From NCBI RefSeq assembly GCF_009765365.1, contig NZ_VTOM01000012.1:62001-126000 (forward strand): 64,000 nt of DNA, written 5' to 3'. Of this stretch, positions 35,061 to 44,187 are shown in pieces. This DNA comes from Antarcticirhabdus aurantiaca. GTDB taxonomy: Bacteria > Pseudomonadota > Alphaproteobacteria > Rhizobiales > Rhizobiaceae. Below the pieces are notes generated by a model that worked only from the letters and a program-made list of their open reading frames with translations, searched no databases and was not told the DNA's origin. A program made the translations under genes and the position numbers. How positions within the stretch are numbered: the stretch's first letter is position 1; each line of letters begins with the position of its first letter.

Positions 35061-37667
35061 ATGGACAGCTTCATCGATTCCCGGCACGCCTGGCCCATCG
35101 GCGGAGGCGAGACCGGCGAGCTCGTGCGCCGCCTCGATTGGAGCCAGACGTCGCTCGGCCCGATCGAGAGCTGGTCGCCGCACCTGCGCTTCGAAGTCAA
35201 CACGCTGGTCAACTCCCCGATCCCGAAGGTCCTGATGTGGGGACCCGACCACGTGATGATCTACAACGACGGCTACATCGCGATCGCCGGCGGCAACCAT
35301 CCGCGCGCGCTGGGCGGCACCGTGCCCGGCATCTGGCCCGAGATCTGGGACTGGAACCGCCGCGTCCTGGAGGAGGGCTTCCGCGGCACGGTGCAGGCGT
35401 TCCGCGACCAGCCGATGACGCTCATGCGCAACGGCGTGCCCGAGGCGGTCATGTTCGACCTCTTCTACACGCCCATCCACGAAGTGGACGGGCGCGTCGG
35501 CGGCGTGCTCTGCACGGTGCTGGAGAACACCGACCGGGTGCGGGCGCAGCGGGAGCTCGCCCGCAGCGAGGCGGAGCTGCGCATCATCACCGACGCCATG
35601 CCCGTGCTCGTCGCCTTTCTGGACCACGGCCACGTCTACCGCTTCGCCAACCGCTACTACGAGGCCTGGTTCGGCCTCGACCCGGCCGAGATCGTCGGGC
35701 GCCATGCCCGCGACGTGCTCGGCGCGGAGGCCTATGCCGATCGCCTGCCCCTCCTGGAGCGGGCCCTGAAGGGCGAGAGCGTCACCTCCGACGGCTGGCT
35801 GCCGCATCGCGACGGCGGGCGGCGCGCCACCGAGATCCGCTACATCCCCCGCTTGTCGCATTCGGGCATGGTCGAGGGCATCCACGTCCTCGTCTTCGAC
35901 GTCGACGAGCGCACGCGCACCGAGGAGGCCCTGCGGCGGCACGCCGAGGACCTGGAGCGCAGCGTGCGCCACCGCAAGCGGGCCGAGGACCAGCTGCGCG
36001 CCCTCAACGAAACGCTGGAAGCGCGCGTCGTCGCGGCGATCGACGAGCGGCGCCAGGCCGAGGCGGCGCTGGCCCAGTCGCAGAAGCTCGAAACGATCGG
36101 CAAGCTGACCGGCGGCGTCGCGCACGACTTCAACAATCTTCTCCAGGTCGTGTCCGGCAATCTCCAGCTCCTCCAGAAGGACATTGCGGGCCAGGAGCGG
36201 GCCGAGCGGCGGATCGCCAACGCGCTCGCTGGCGTGTCGCGCGGCGCCAAGCTCGCCTCGCAGCTTCTCGCCTTCGGCCGGCGCCAGGCGCTCGAGCCCA
36301 AGGTCGTCAACGTCACCCGCTTCGTGCGCGGCATGGACGACCTCCTGCGCCGCGCGCTCGGCGAGGGCATCGAGATCGAGACGATCTTCGGCGGCGGCCT
36401 CTGGAACACCTTCATCGATCCGACCCAGATCGAGAACGCGCTCCTCAACCTCGCGATCAACGCGCGCGACGCGATGGAGGGGCAGGGCAAGCTGACGATC
36501 GAGCTCGGCAATGCCAGCCTCGACGACGCCTATGCCCGCGCCAACGTGGACGTGTCGCCCGGCCAGTACGTCATGCTCGCGGTCAGCGACACGGGCAGCG
36601 GCATGAGCCCGGCGGTGATGGAGAAGGTCTTCGAGCCCTTCTTCTCCACCAAACCCGAGGGCAAGGGCTCGGGCCTCGGCCTGTCCATGGTCTACGGCTT
36701 CGTGAAGCAGTCGGGCGGCCACGTGAAGATCTATTCCGAGGTCGGGCACGGCACGACCATCCGCCTCTACCTGCCGCGCGCCCTCGAGGCCGAGGACGTC
36801 GAGGTGCGCATCGCCGACCTGCCGGTCGTGGGCGGCGCCGAGACGGTTCTGGTGGTCGAGGACGACGCCGAGGTGCGCGAGACCGTGGTCGAGATGCTGC
36901 GCGACCTCGGCTACCGCGTCCTCAAGGCGGTCGACGCGCAGTCGGCGCTCAGCGTCGTCGAGAGCGGTGTGCCGATCGACCTCCTCTTCACCGACGTCGT
37001 CATGCCCGGCACGCTGAAGAGCCCGGAGCTCGCCCGCAAGGCCAAGGAGCGCATTCCCGGCCTCGCGGTGCTGTTCACCTCCGGCTACACCGAGAACTCG
37101 ATCGTCCATGGCGGGCGCCTCGACCCGGGCGTCGACCTCCTGTCGAAGCCCTATACGCGCGAGGCTCTCGCCCGGAAGATCCGTCACGTCCTCGCCAACG
37201 AGGCGCAGCGCCGCCGCGTCGCGGCCGCGCCCCCGATCAGCGACGAGACCCTGCCGACGGTGGACGAGGCCGAGGACGCCCCGGCACCGGCGCGCCGATC
37301 CTTCACGCCGCGCACCGTGCTTCTCGTCGAGGACGACGAGCTGATCCGCGCCAACTCGGCCGACATGCTGCAGGACGCCGGCCACGTCGTCGTCGAGGCG
37401 GCGAGCGCCGAGGACGCGCTGGTCGCGCTCGAAACGGCCCCGATCGACGTGCTCGTCACCGACGTCAACCTGCCGGGCATGTCAGGGCCGCAGCTCGCCC
37501 GAAAGGCCCGGACGGTGAAGCCGGGCATCGGCGTCGTCTTCGCCACCGGCGACGCCAGCGTGCCGGACGCCGAGGGCGCGATCGTCCTGTCGAAGCCCTA
37601 CGGTGCCCGCGAGCTCGACCAGGCGGTCTGCCGCGCGACGGAAACGAGCTCGGCCGAACTGTCCTGA
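35061..37667 (+). CDS. Hybrid sensor histidine kinase with two receiver domains
   Basis: An 868-residue soluble protein. Residues 1-150 form a GAF/PAS-like sensor (WGPDHVMIYNDGYIAIAGG), about 165-290 a PAS domain (RIITDAMPVLVAFLDHG), then a coiled coil. The dimerisation domain has LTGGVAHDFNNLL with phospho-acceptor H355. The ATPase domain follows with NALLNLAINARDAM, SDTGSGMS and GSGLGLSMVYGF. Two receiver domains come next, with acceptor aspartates D645 (FTDVVMPG) and D801 (VTDVNLPG). No transmembrane helix is seen, so it should sense cytosolic signals. The start is placed at MDSFIDS because upstream codons are atypical. No partner regulator lies next to it. Confidence 0.9.
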   Translation: MDSFIDSRHAWPIGGGETGELVRRLDWSQTSLGPIESWSPHLRFEVNTLVNSPIPKVLMWGPDHVMIYNDGYIAIAGGNHPRALGGTVPGIWPEIWDWNRRVLEEGFRGTVQAFRDQPMTLMRNGVPEAVMFDLFYTPIHEVDGRVGGVLCTVLENTDRVRAQRELARSEAELRIITDAMPVLVAFLDHGHVYRFANRYYEAWFGLDPAEIVGRHARDVLGAEAYADRLPLLERALKGESVTSDGWLPHRDGGRRATEIRYIPRLSHSGMVEGIHVLVFDVDERTRTEEALRRHAEDLERSVRHRKRAEDQLRALNETLEARVVAAIDERRQAEAALAQSQKLETIGKLTGGVAHDFNNLLQVVSGNLQLLQKDIAGQERAERRIANALAGVSRGAKLASQLLAFGRRQALEPKVVNVTRFVRGMDDLLRRALGEGIEIETIFGGGLWNTFIDPTQIENALLNLAINARDAMEGQGKLTIELGNASLDDAYARANVDVSPGQYVMLAVSDTGSGMSPAVMEKVFEPFFSTKPEGKGSGLGLSMVYGFVKQSGGHVKIYSEVGHGTTIRLYLPRALEAEDVEVRIADLPVVGGAETVLVVEDDAEVRETVVEMLRDLGYRVLKAVDAQSALSVVESGVPIDLLFTDVVMPGTLKSPELARKAKERIPGLAVLFTSGYTENSIVHGGRLDPGVDLLSKPYTREALARKIRHVLANEAQRRRVAAAPPISDETLPTVDEAEDAPAPARRSFTPRTVLLVEDDELIRANSADMLQDAGHVVVEAASAEDALVALETAPIDVLVTDVNLPGMSGPQLARKARTVKPGIGVVFATGDASVPDAEGAIVLSKPYGARELDQAVCRATETSSAELS

Positions 37668-37675
37668 GCCGGAAC

Positions 37676-37704
37676 CGGACGGGGCGAACTTCGAGCCCCG
37701 TCCG
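37676..37704 (+). terminator. GC-rich hairpin after the hybrid kinase
   Basis: CGGACGGGGC (37676-37685) pairs perfectly with GCCCCGTCCG (37695-37704) around a 9-base loop, 9 bases after the kinase stop. There is no T-tract, so it may be an attenuator or a stabilising 3-prime hairpin between the kinase and CsbD genes. Confidence 0.55.
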
Positions 37705-37733
37705 CGCGTTCCCTGCCGAACAGGGAGAGCGAC

Positions 37734-37925
37734 ATGACGAGCAATCCGGTTTCCGGCCTCGGCAAGAGGATGAAGGGCGCGGCGAAGGAACTCGTCGCCG
37801 AGATCACCGGCGATGCCGATCTGCAGGACGAAGGACGCCGCGACATCGCGGCGGGGCGCGTCGAGAGCGCGGGGCCGACTTCCGGTCCGCGCCACGGCGA
37901 GGCGCCGAAAGAGCCCGCGCGCTGA
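37734..37925 (+). CDS. CsbD-like stress protein
   Basis: A 63-residue protein with the CsbD pattern GKRMKGAAKELVAEITGDA then LQDEGRRDIAAGRVE. A GGGAGAG ribosome-binding site precedes the ATG. CsbD proteins are small, hydrophilic and under general stress control in many bacteria; the molecular role is unknown. The tail is a short Gly/Pro-rich extension. Confidence 0.8.
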   Translation: MTSNPVSGLGKRMKGAAKELVAEITGDADLQDEGRRDIAAGRVESAGPTSGPRHGEAPKEPAR

Positions 37926-37931
37926 CGGGGC

Positions 37932-39452
37932 TCAGGCAGCGCCGGCGAGGATCGGCGCCGCGCCGGCGCCGATCCAGTCGCGGCGGATGACGGACCAGGG
38001 CTGCGGCCGGGCGATGTGGTAGCCCTGGAACAGGTTGCAGCCGGCGGCGCGCGACAGGGCGAGCTGCGTCGGCGTCTCGATGCCTTCCGCCACCACCGCC
38101 ATGCCGAGCACCCGGCCGATGCGCCCGAGCGCCGACACCACGGCGTCGTCGGCTTCCGAGGAGCCGAGGCGCGACACGAAGCTGCGGTCGATCTTCACCG
38201 AGTTGAACGGGAAGGAGCACAGGTTCGAGAAGCCGCAGTGGCCGGCCCCGAAATCGTCGAGCGAGATGCGCACGCCGCGGGCGCGCAGCGCCTCGACCCG
38301 CGCGCGCACCGCCGGCAGGGCGTCCATGGCGAGCGTTTCGGTGACCTCGATGACGAGCCGCTGCGGCTCAAGGCCGGTTTCCTGCAAGGTGCGCTCCACC
38401 AGGGCGACGACGTCGTCGCGGCGGAACTGCGCGGCCGAGAAGTTGACGCCGACCGGCAGGCGCGCGACCTCCGCCGCGTCGCTGCAGGCCCGCTTCAGCA
38501 CCCAGGCGCCGAGCGCGTCGATGAGCAGCGAGCGCTCCGCCACGGGGATGAATTCGGACGGCGGGATGAGGCCGCGGGCCGTGTGCCGCCAGCGCACCAG
38601 CGCCTCGCAGGCGTGAAGCGTCCCGTCGCCGGTGACGATCGGCTGATAAGCCAGCTCCAGCTCGTTGAGCAGGATCGCCGCCCGCAGGTCCCGCTCGATG
38701 AAGCGCTGCTGCCGGCGCTCGCGCAGCATCTCGGCGTCGAACAGCGTCGCCCGGGCGCGGCCGGCACGCTTGCTCTCGTACAAGGCGAGATCGGCGCGGC
38801 CGACCATCTCGTCCAGCGTTCCGTCGAGCGCGGCGACGCCGATCGAGGCCGACAGGCGCAGGTGGCGGCCGTGGAACTGCATCGGTCGTCCGAGTTCGGC
38901 GAGGAGGCAGCGCGCGAGGCGCAGCGGATCGCCGGCCGCCTCGCCGCGGGCGAGAAGTGCGAACTCGTCGCCGCCCAGGCGCCCGAACACGGCGTCCGGC
39001 GCGGTCTGTTCCACCGCCGCCGCCAGATGCCGCAACGCGGCGTCGCCCATGTCGTGGCCGTGCGCGTCGTTGATCTGCTTGAAGTGGTCCATGTCGAGAA
39101 GGAGCAGCGCGCCGTTCCCCTCGCGCCCGCCGCGGGCCGCGAGCGCCGTCTCGGCGGCCCGGAAGAAGGCCCGCCGCGTCAGCGCCCCGGTGACCTCGTC
39201 GGCCTGCGTGTCGCGCACGGCGATGCGCGAGCGCTCGGCTTCCGCGTGGAGCGAGGCGAGGAAGTGTCGGCGCATCCGGCCGAGAAGAAGCAGCGACAAG
39301 CCGGCGAGAATCGCCGCCGCAAGGATCCAGGCCGCTTGCCCGCCCGCCATGGCGGCGGCCGGAAGGCAAACCGCGATCAGGCAAAGCAGGGTGCCGACAG
39401 CGCCGTAATAGGTGCTGCGAAGATGTCGACGCTTGTCTCCGGTCGTGCTCAC
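37932..39452 (-). CDS. GGDEF-EAL bifunctional cyclic-di-GMP protein
   Basis: A 506-residue inner-membrane protein starting at a GTG. Two hydrophobic helices (about residues 16-36 and 41-58) anchor it. The GGDEF domain has LTRRAFF, DMDHFKQIND and the intact signature RLGGDEFALL (residues 160-164); no RxxD inhibitory site is visible before it. The EAL domain has CEALVRWRH, NFSAAQFRR, LDDFGAGHCG, KIDRSFV and EGIET, so the phosphodiesterase residues appear complete. It could make or break cyclic di-GMP. It converges on the CsbD gene with a 6-bp gap. Confidence 0.93.
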   Translation of the reverse strand: MSTTGDKRRHLRSTYYGAVGTLLCLIAVCLPAAAMAGGQAAWILAAAILAGLSLLLLGRMRRHFLASLHAEAERSRIAVRDTQADEVTGALTRRAFFRAAETALAARGGREGNGALLLLDMDHFKQINDAHGHDMGDAALRHLAAAVEQTAPDAVFGRLGGDEFALLARGEAAGDPLRLARCLLAELGRPMQFHGRHLRLSASIGVAALDGTLDEMVGRADLALYESKRAGRARATLFDAEMLRERRQQRFIERDLRAAILLNELELAYQPIVTGDGTLHACEALVRWRHTARGLIPPSEFIPVAERSLLIDALGAWVLKRACSDAAEVARLPVGVNFSAAQFRRDDVVALVERTLQETGLEPQRLVIEVTETLAMDALPAVRARVEALRARGVRISLDDFGAGHCGFSNLCSFPFNSVKIDRSFVSRLGSSEADDAVVSALGRIGRVLGMAVVAEGIETPTQLALSRAAGCNLFQGYHIARPQPWSVIRRDWIGAGAAPILAGAA

Positions 39453-39561
39453 GGGGTGCCCGGCTGCTTGCGATGGGTGCCGGAAACCTCGACCAGGAGT
39501 CTGAAAGAATTGGTATAGCTCGTGTGAAACCTTTGTGACGGCCGGATCCGCCCGACGCGTA

Positions 39562-39774
39562 TCAGGCGGTCAGCGACCACAAGGCGGGCGAGCCGCGCAC
39601 CACGGCGCGGCGACCGAGTTCGGTCAGGTGAAGCCGCCCGTCGTTGGTTGCGGCCATCTCCAGGCGGACGAGGCGGTCGAGGTGGGTGGCATAGGCGCCC
39701 TCGGGCACGAGGCCGCGCCCGATGTCCTTGAGCGCGTCCCAGTCGCGGCGGGTGAGTTCGTCTTGGATCGTCAT
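39562..39774 (-). CDS. Small hypothetical protein, winged-helix-like
   Basis: A 70-residue protein: MTIQDELTRRDWDALKDIGR, then THLDRLVRLEMAATND, then GRLHLTELGRRAV. The last part resembles the wing of a small winged-helix fold (LxxLGxxxV pattern). No clear ribosome-binding site is seen. The function is unknown. Confidence 0.55.
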   Translation of the reverse strand: MTIQDELTRRDWDALKDIGRGLVPEGAYATHLDRLVRLEMAATNDGRLHLTELGRRAVVRGSPALWSLTA

Positions 39775-39882
39775 GGTGTCACAGGCTGCGCGTCATGGGG
39801 CGTGGAGAACCGGCCGGCTCGGCTGAAGCCCGAGCGGCTGGAATCGGCCACCGAACGCCGGATGGCGTCGATGGTTCCGAGT

Positions 39883-40233
39883 TCATGCAGGATTTTTCCG
39901 AGCCTCGACGCTGTCGGCGTGCGCCAGGGCGGCGTCGGAGAGTTCGGCCGAGGCCATGACGAGGGCGTAGCGGGTGCGTAGCTCCTCGATGTTGATGCCG
40001 GCTTGGCCGAGATAGGCCGCGAGATGGTCGAAGCCGCCGCGTCCGCCGGGAACCCGCACGCCGACCTCGACCGCGGCGGCGGCGAAATCCTCGGCCGCGG
40101 CCGCGTCCAAGCCCATGCGGCCGGCCATCCAGAGGCCGGCGTCGCGGTCGGCCCGGGCCCGGCTGTGGAAGGAGCGCTCCTCCCGGATGACGAAGCTCTT
40201 CTCGGCGATCTCGTTGCGGGTCACGGCGGCCAT
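39883..40233 (-). CDS. DUF1476 (ATPase zeta-subunit-like) protein, divergent
   Basis: A 116-residue protein related to the alphaproteobacterial F1-ATPase inhibitor zeta (DUF1476). EKSFVIREERSFHSRARADR then AGLWMAGRMGLDAAAAEDFA matches the helical core of that family, followed by LGQAGINIEELRTRYA. The usual N-terminal inhibitory stretch (TTFDEREKAFE) is only loosely present. It is probably a paralogue of the housekeeping zeta subunit; its role may differ. A GGGGA element precedes the ATG at 40233. The longer in-frame start upstream has atypical codons. Confidence 0.78.
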   Translation of the reverse strand: MAAVTRNEIAEKSFVIREERSFHSRARADRDAGLWMAGRMGLDAAAAEDFAAAAVEVGVRVPGGRGGFDHLAAYLGQAGINIEELRTRYALVMASAELSDAALAHADSVEARKNPA

Positions 40234-40498
40234 CGGTTGTCCCCATCCTTCGTGGTTGCTTCCACGGAAGGACTGTGCCTGAGGCCGTTGAATCGCCGCC
40301 CAATTGATTCGCTCCAATTCGAGCGATCCGTCGCATTCCTCTGCGGCAGGGCGGGTAAGAGATGGGCCGGCGTCGTGGTCGTTCGTGTAAAGCCAAGACG
40401 AGAGAACGGCTTGCGCGGGTTCTCGGCGCGCTAACCATTCGGAAGGTTCGCTGCCGCAGCGGCTCGATGACCGCCGCGACAACGCTGGTTTCCTTGCG

Positions 40499-40684
40499 TC
40501 AGCTCTCGTAGCCGACGCCGCCTTTCGGCACGCTGGCCTTGTCGGCGAGATCCGCGTCCGCCGCGGCTTCGTCCGTCTTCGGACGGGGCGGGGCGCCCCG
40601 CTCGATGCCGGTCGGGCGGCCCTGATGGGTGTTCTGCGCGTCCGCCGGCGAAACGTCGGACATGGGCTTCTCGGGTGTGGTCAT
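40499..40684 (-). CDS. Small hydrophilic hypothetical protein
   Basis: A 61-residue protein (MTTPEKPMSDVSPADAQNTH start, ASVPKGGVGYES end), acidic and without a domain. It is encoded downstream of and in the same direction as the acidic 98-residue protein. The ATG at 40663 is a possible alternative start. It resembles other short disordered proteins of the window. Confidence 0.55.
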   Translation of the reverse strand: MTTPEKPMSDVSPADAQNTHQGRPTGIERGAPPRPKTDEAAADADLADKASVPKGGVGYES

Positions 40685-40733
40685 TCCGGCGCTCCGCGGT
40701 CCCGGCTGCTTCGATCGGGTGTGGGCGTCGGCA

Positions 40734-41030
40734 TCAGCGCCGGCTGGGCGAGCGCTGCTGCTCGCCCGTTTCGGCTCCGTCCGCATCGGCGCTCTCGTCG
40801 TCGTCCTCGTCGAAGGCCTCGTCCTCGTCTTCGTCGCCGCCCTCGATCTCGTCGGCGTCCTCGGTGTCGGCGAGGAACTCGTCCAGGCTGTCGGCGAGGA
40901 GCTCGAGCTGCTCGCGGGTGGCCGTCAGCTCCAGCGTGGCGCCCTTGTCGTCCTTGATGTGGATCTGGGCGCTCTGCGCGTCCGCGCTCGGCTCGAAGCT
41001 GAACTCGGCGAGCTTGTTGGTCTTGGCCAT
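40734..41030 (-). CDS. Hypothetical protein with acidic C-terminal tail
   Basis: A 98-residue protein: a beta-rich N-terminal half (AEFSFEPSADAQSAQIHIKD, then LELTATREQLELLADSLDEF) and an Asp/Glu-rich tail. The ATG has a perfect AAGGAGG ribosome-binding site, so it should be well translated. No named family is recognised. It sits between RNase D and another small gene. Confidence 0.7.
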   Translation of the reverse strand: MAKTNKLAEFSFEPSADAQSAQIHIKDDKGATLELTATREQLELLADSLDEFLADTEDADEIEGGDEDEDEAFDEDDDESADADGAETGEQQRSPSRR

Positions 41031-41105
41031 GATGATCGTGCCTCCTTCATCGGGAGGCCGGAACGCGCCGCGGGCGGGTTTGGCTCCGCCCGCGGCGACC
41101 GCGCA

Positions 41106-41723
41106 TCAGATCGAATGCGAGAAGATGTCCTCGTTCTCCCAGCCGAGGAGATCGAGGCGGACCCGCGTCGGCAGGAACGAGAAGCAGCTCTTGGCGAGGT
41201 CCATCCGGTCCTCGCGGTCGAGCCGCTTGTAGAGGACGCCCATGATGTCGTGGAGGTAGAGGACGTCCGAGGCCGCGTACTCGATCTGCGCCGGCGAGAG
41301 CGTCTCGGCCGCCCAGTCCGAGGACTGCTGCTGCTTGGACAGATCCACGCCGATCAGCTCGCGGGCGAGGTCCTTGAGGCCGTGCCGGTCCGTATAGGTG
41401 CGCGTCAGGCGGGAGGCGATCTTGGTGCAGAAGATGCCGTCCGTCATGACCCCGAAGGTGTGGAAGAGCGTGGCGACGTCGAAGCGGGCGTAGTGGAAGA
41501 TCTTCGTCTTCGAGGCGTCCTTGAGCAGCTTGGCGATGTTGGGCGCCTCGCGCTGCCCCTTGGAGATCTGGACGATGTCGGCCGTGCCGTCGCCCGGCGA
41601 GAGCTGTACGACGCAGAGCCGGTCGCGGCGCGTGTCGAGGCCGAGCGTCTCGGTGTCGATGGCGACCGGGCCGGTGTAGCGGGCGATGTCGGGAAGGTCG
41701 TTCTTGTGGACGCGGATCGTCAT
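41106..41723 (-). CDS. rnd: Ribonuclease D family 3'-5' exonuclease
   Basis: A 205-residue DEDDy exonuclease. The three Exo motifs are seen: VAIDTETLGLDTRRD (Exo I), IFHYARFDVATLFHTFGVM (Exo II) and QIEYAASDVLYLHDIM (Exo III). It has no HRDC domain, so it is the short alphaproteobacterial form, half the length of E. coli RNase D. It probably trims structured RNA 3-prime ends using two metal ions. The ATG at 41723 (MTIRVHKNDL) is chosen because the upstream in-frame extension has atypical composition. Confidence 0.92.
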   Translation of the reverse strand: MTIRVHKNDLPDIARYTGPVAIDTETLGLDTRRDRLCVVQLSPGDGTADIVQISKGQREAPNIAKLLKDASKTKIFHYARFDVATLFHTFGVMTDGIFCTKIASRLTRTYTDRHGLKDLARELIGVDLSKQQQSSDWAAETLSPAQIEYAASDVLYLHDIMGVLYKRLDREDRMDLAKSCFSFLPTRVRLDLLGWENEDIFSHSI

Positions 41724-41932
41724 CGAAAACTTACGGCTCCTGCAAGGGCTGAAAGCGGGCCAGGACGCGCCCGAAAACCGTTCGGCACTACCAGCCGGCC
41801 GGAACCCTGACAATCGCGGGCGCCGGCGGCCGGGCAAATCGCTTCCCCGTCAGGGGCTTCCGTTCGGGGGCGGATGGGTCTATGCGCAGGCGCATACCTT
41901 CCGTCGTCCATCCTTCATACGGGATCGCTCCC

Positions 41933-43774
41933 ATGCCGCACTACCGCTCGCGCACCACCACCCACGGCCGCAACATGGCGGGCGCGCGCGGCCTTTGGCG
42001 CGCCACGGGCATGAAGGACAGCGATTTCGGCAAGCCGATCATCGCGGTGGTGAACTCCTTTACCCAGTTCGTGCCCGGCCACGTCCACCTGAAGGACCTC
42101 GGCCAGCTCGTCGCACGCGAGATCGAGAAGGCCGGCGGCGTCGCCAAGGAGTTCAACACGATCGCCGTCGACGACGGCATCGCGATGGGCCACGACGGCA
42201 TGCTCTACTCGCTGCCGAGCCGCGAGCTGATCGCCGACAGCGTCGAATACATGGTCAACGCGCACTGCGCCGACGCCATGGTCTGCATCTCCAACTGCGA
42301 CAAGATCACCCCCGGCATGCTGATGGCGGCGATGCGCCTCAACATCCCGGCCGTGTTCGTCTCGGGCGGACCGATGGAGGCCGGCAAGGTGGTCTGGCCG
42401 GACCAGACGGAAAAGAAGCTCGACCTCGTCGACGCGATGATCGCGGCGGCCGACGACCGCATCTCGGACGAGGACGTCAAGATCATCGAGCGCTCGGCCT
42501 GCCCGACCTGCGGCTCGTGCTCAGGCATGTTCACGGCGAATTCCATGAACTGCCTGACCGAGGCGCTCGGCCTGTCGCTGCCGGGCAACGGCTCGACGCT
42601 CGCGACCCACGCCGACCGCGAGCGCCTGTTCGTCGAGGCCGGCCACCTCGTGGTCGACCTCGCCCGTCGCCACTACGAGGAGGACGACTATTCCGTCCTG
42701 CCGCGCTCGATCGCGAGCTTCGCCGCCTTCGAGAACGCCATGACGCTCGACATCGCCATGGGCGGTTCGACCAACACGGTGCTGCATCTCCTCGCCGCCG
42801 CCCATGAGGCGGAGATCGACTTCACCATGGCCGACATCGACCGCCTGTCGCGGCGCGTGCCGGTGCTCTGCAAGGTCGCGCCGGCGGTGGCCAACGTCCA
42901 CATGGAGGACGTCCATCGGGCCGGCGGCATCTTCGGAATCCTCGGCGAGCTCGACCGCGCCGGCCTCATCGACACGAGCGTCGGCTCGGTGCATTCGGAA
43001 TCGCTGGCGAGCGCGCTCGATCGCTGGGACGTCAAGCGCACCGAGAGCCGGCGCGTCCACGACTTCTTCCGCGCGGCTCCCGGCGGCGTCCCGACGCAGG
43101 TCGCCTTTTCCCAGGAGCGCCGCTTCGACGCCCTCGACCTCGACCGCGAGGCGGGCGTCATCCGCGACCTGGAGCACGCCTACTCGCGCGACGGCGGCCT
43201 CGCGGTCCTCTACGGCAACCTCGCCGAGGACGGCTGCATCGTGAAGACGGCGGGCGTCGACGAGTCGATCCTCGTCTTCCACGGCAAGGCGCGGATCTTC
43301 GAGAGCCAGGACGACGCGGTGAAGGGCATCCTCGGCAACACGGTCGAGCCGGGCGACGTCGTCCTGATCCGCTACGAGGGCCCGCGCGGGGGTCCCGGCA
43401 TGCAGGAGATGCTCTACCCGACGAGCTACCTGAAGTCGAAGGGCCTGGGCAAGGCCTGCGCCCTCGTCACCGACGGGCGCTTCTCCGGCGGCTCCTCGGG
43501 CTTGTCGATCGGCCACGTCTCGCCGGAAGCGGCGGAGGGCGGCCTCATCGCGCTGGCGGAAGAGGGCGATCCGATCGAGATCGACATCCCCAACCGCTCG
43601 ATCCGCCTCGCCGTCGACGACGCGGTCCTCGCCGCGCGCCGGGCCGCGAAGACGGAAGGCGGCGACAACTGGAAGCCGGCGGCCCCGCGCAAGCGCAAGG
43701 TGACGACGGCGCTGCGCGCCTACGCCGCCATGACCACGAGCGCGGCCAAGGGCGCGGTGCGTCAGGTTCCCTGA
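41933..43774 (+). CDS. ilvD: Dihydroxy-acid dehydratase
   Basis: A 613-residue dehydratase of valine, isoleucine and leucine biosynthesis, which dehydrates 2,3-dihydroxy-3-methyl acids to 2-oxo acids. Diagnostic motifs are [12 protein letters not shown] and [18 protein letters not shown], the iron-sulfur and metal-site cysteines, and [20 protein letters not shown] near the C-terminus. The length matches the IlvD family. The ATG at 41933 opens with [15 protein letters not shown], as in other IlvD proteins. It appears monocistronic. Confidence 0.97.
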   Translation: MPHYRSRTTTHGRNMAGARGLWRATGMKDSDFGKPIIAVVNSFTQFVPGHVHLKDLGQLVAREIEKAGGVAKEFNTIAVDDGIAMGHDGMLYSLPSRELIADSVEYMVNAHCADAMVCISNCDKITPGMLMAAMRLNIPAVFVSGGPMEAGKVVWPDQTEKKLDLVDAMIAAADDRISDEDVKIIERSACPTCGSCSGMFTANSMNCLTEALGLSLPGNGSTLATHADRERLFVEAGHLVVDLARRHYEEDDYSVLPRSIASFAAFENAMTLDIAMGGSTNTVLHLLAAAHEAEIDFTMADIDRLSRRVPVLCKVAPAVANVHMEDVHRAGGIFGILGELDRAGLIDTSVGSVHSESLASALDRWDVKRTESRRVHDFFRAAPGGVPTQVAFSQERRFDALDLDREAGVIRDLEHAYSRDGGLAVLYGNLAEDGCIVKTAGVDESILVFHGKARIFESQDDAVKGILGNTVEPGDVVLIRYEGPRGGPGMQEMLYPTSYLKSKGLGKACALVTDGRFSGGSSGLSIGHVSPEAAEGGLIALAEEGDPIEIDIPNRSIRLAVDDAVLAARRAAKTEGGDNWKPAAPRKRKVTTALRAYAAMTTSAAKGAVRQVP

Positions 43775-43898
43775 TTCTCCGCAAAACTGATCAATACCGC
43801 GCCGGGCGCTTGGCGCGCCCGATCGCTGCGCCAGTTTCCTTGCTCATGAAGCGGACGAAGGCCAGGCCCTGACGGGCCGGCCGAGAGGAGACTGATCG

Positions 43899-44111
43899 AT
43901 GTCGAGAACGAAGACGACCGCGGCGGCCATCGCCCTGTCCTGCATGGCCTTCGCCGGCTGCTCCACGACGGAGCGCACGGTGGGCGGCGCGCTGATCGGC
44001 GGCACCGGCGGCGCGGTGGTGGGCGACGCGCTCGGTGGCTCGGGCGGCGCGGTGGCGGGGGCCCTCGTCGGCGGCACCGCCGGCGCCGTGGTCGGCCGCA
44101 ACACGCGCTGA
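43899..44111 (+). CDS. Glycine-zipper lipoprotein
   Basis: A 70-residue lipoprotein. The signal MSRTKTTAAAIALSCMAFAGC ends in the lipobox AFAGC. The rest is a glycine-zipper membrane-associated segment, GGALIGGTGGAVVGDALGG repeated as GGAVAGALVGGTAG. GAGAGGAG lies before the ATG. Such small proteins resemble outer-membrane lipoproteins with glycine-zipper domains (Rick_17kDa-like). A strong terminator follows. Confidence 0.85.
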   Translation: MSRTKTTAAAIALSCMAFAGCSTTERTVGGALIGGTGGAVVGDALGGSGGAVAGALVGGTAGAVVGRNTR

Positions 44112-44136
44112 AGCGAGCGCCATTGACCGAATATGC

Positions 44137-44167
44137 GAACGGCCCCGAAAGGGGCCGTTCTTCGTTT
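44137..44167 (+). terminator. Rho-independent terminator
   Basis: GAACGGCCCC (44137-44146), a GAAA tetraloop, and GGGGCCGTTC (44151-44160) followed by TTCGTTT form a perfect 10-bp hairpin with a T-rich tail, 25 bases after the glycine-zipper gene. It could also stop the opposing OmpA-type gene. Confidence 0.85.
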
Positions 44168-44187
44168 CGAGCCCGGGCGCGCGGCGC

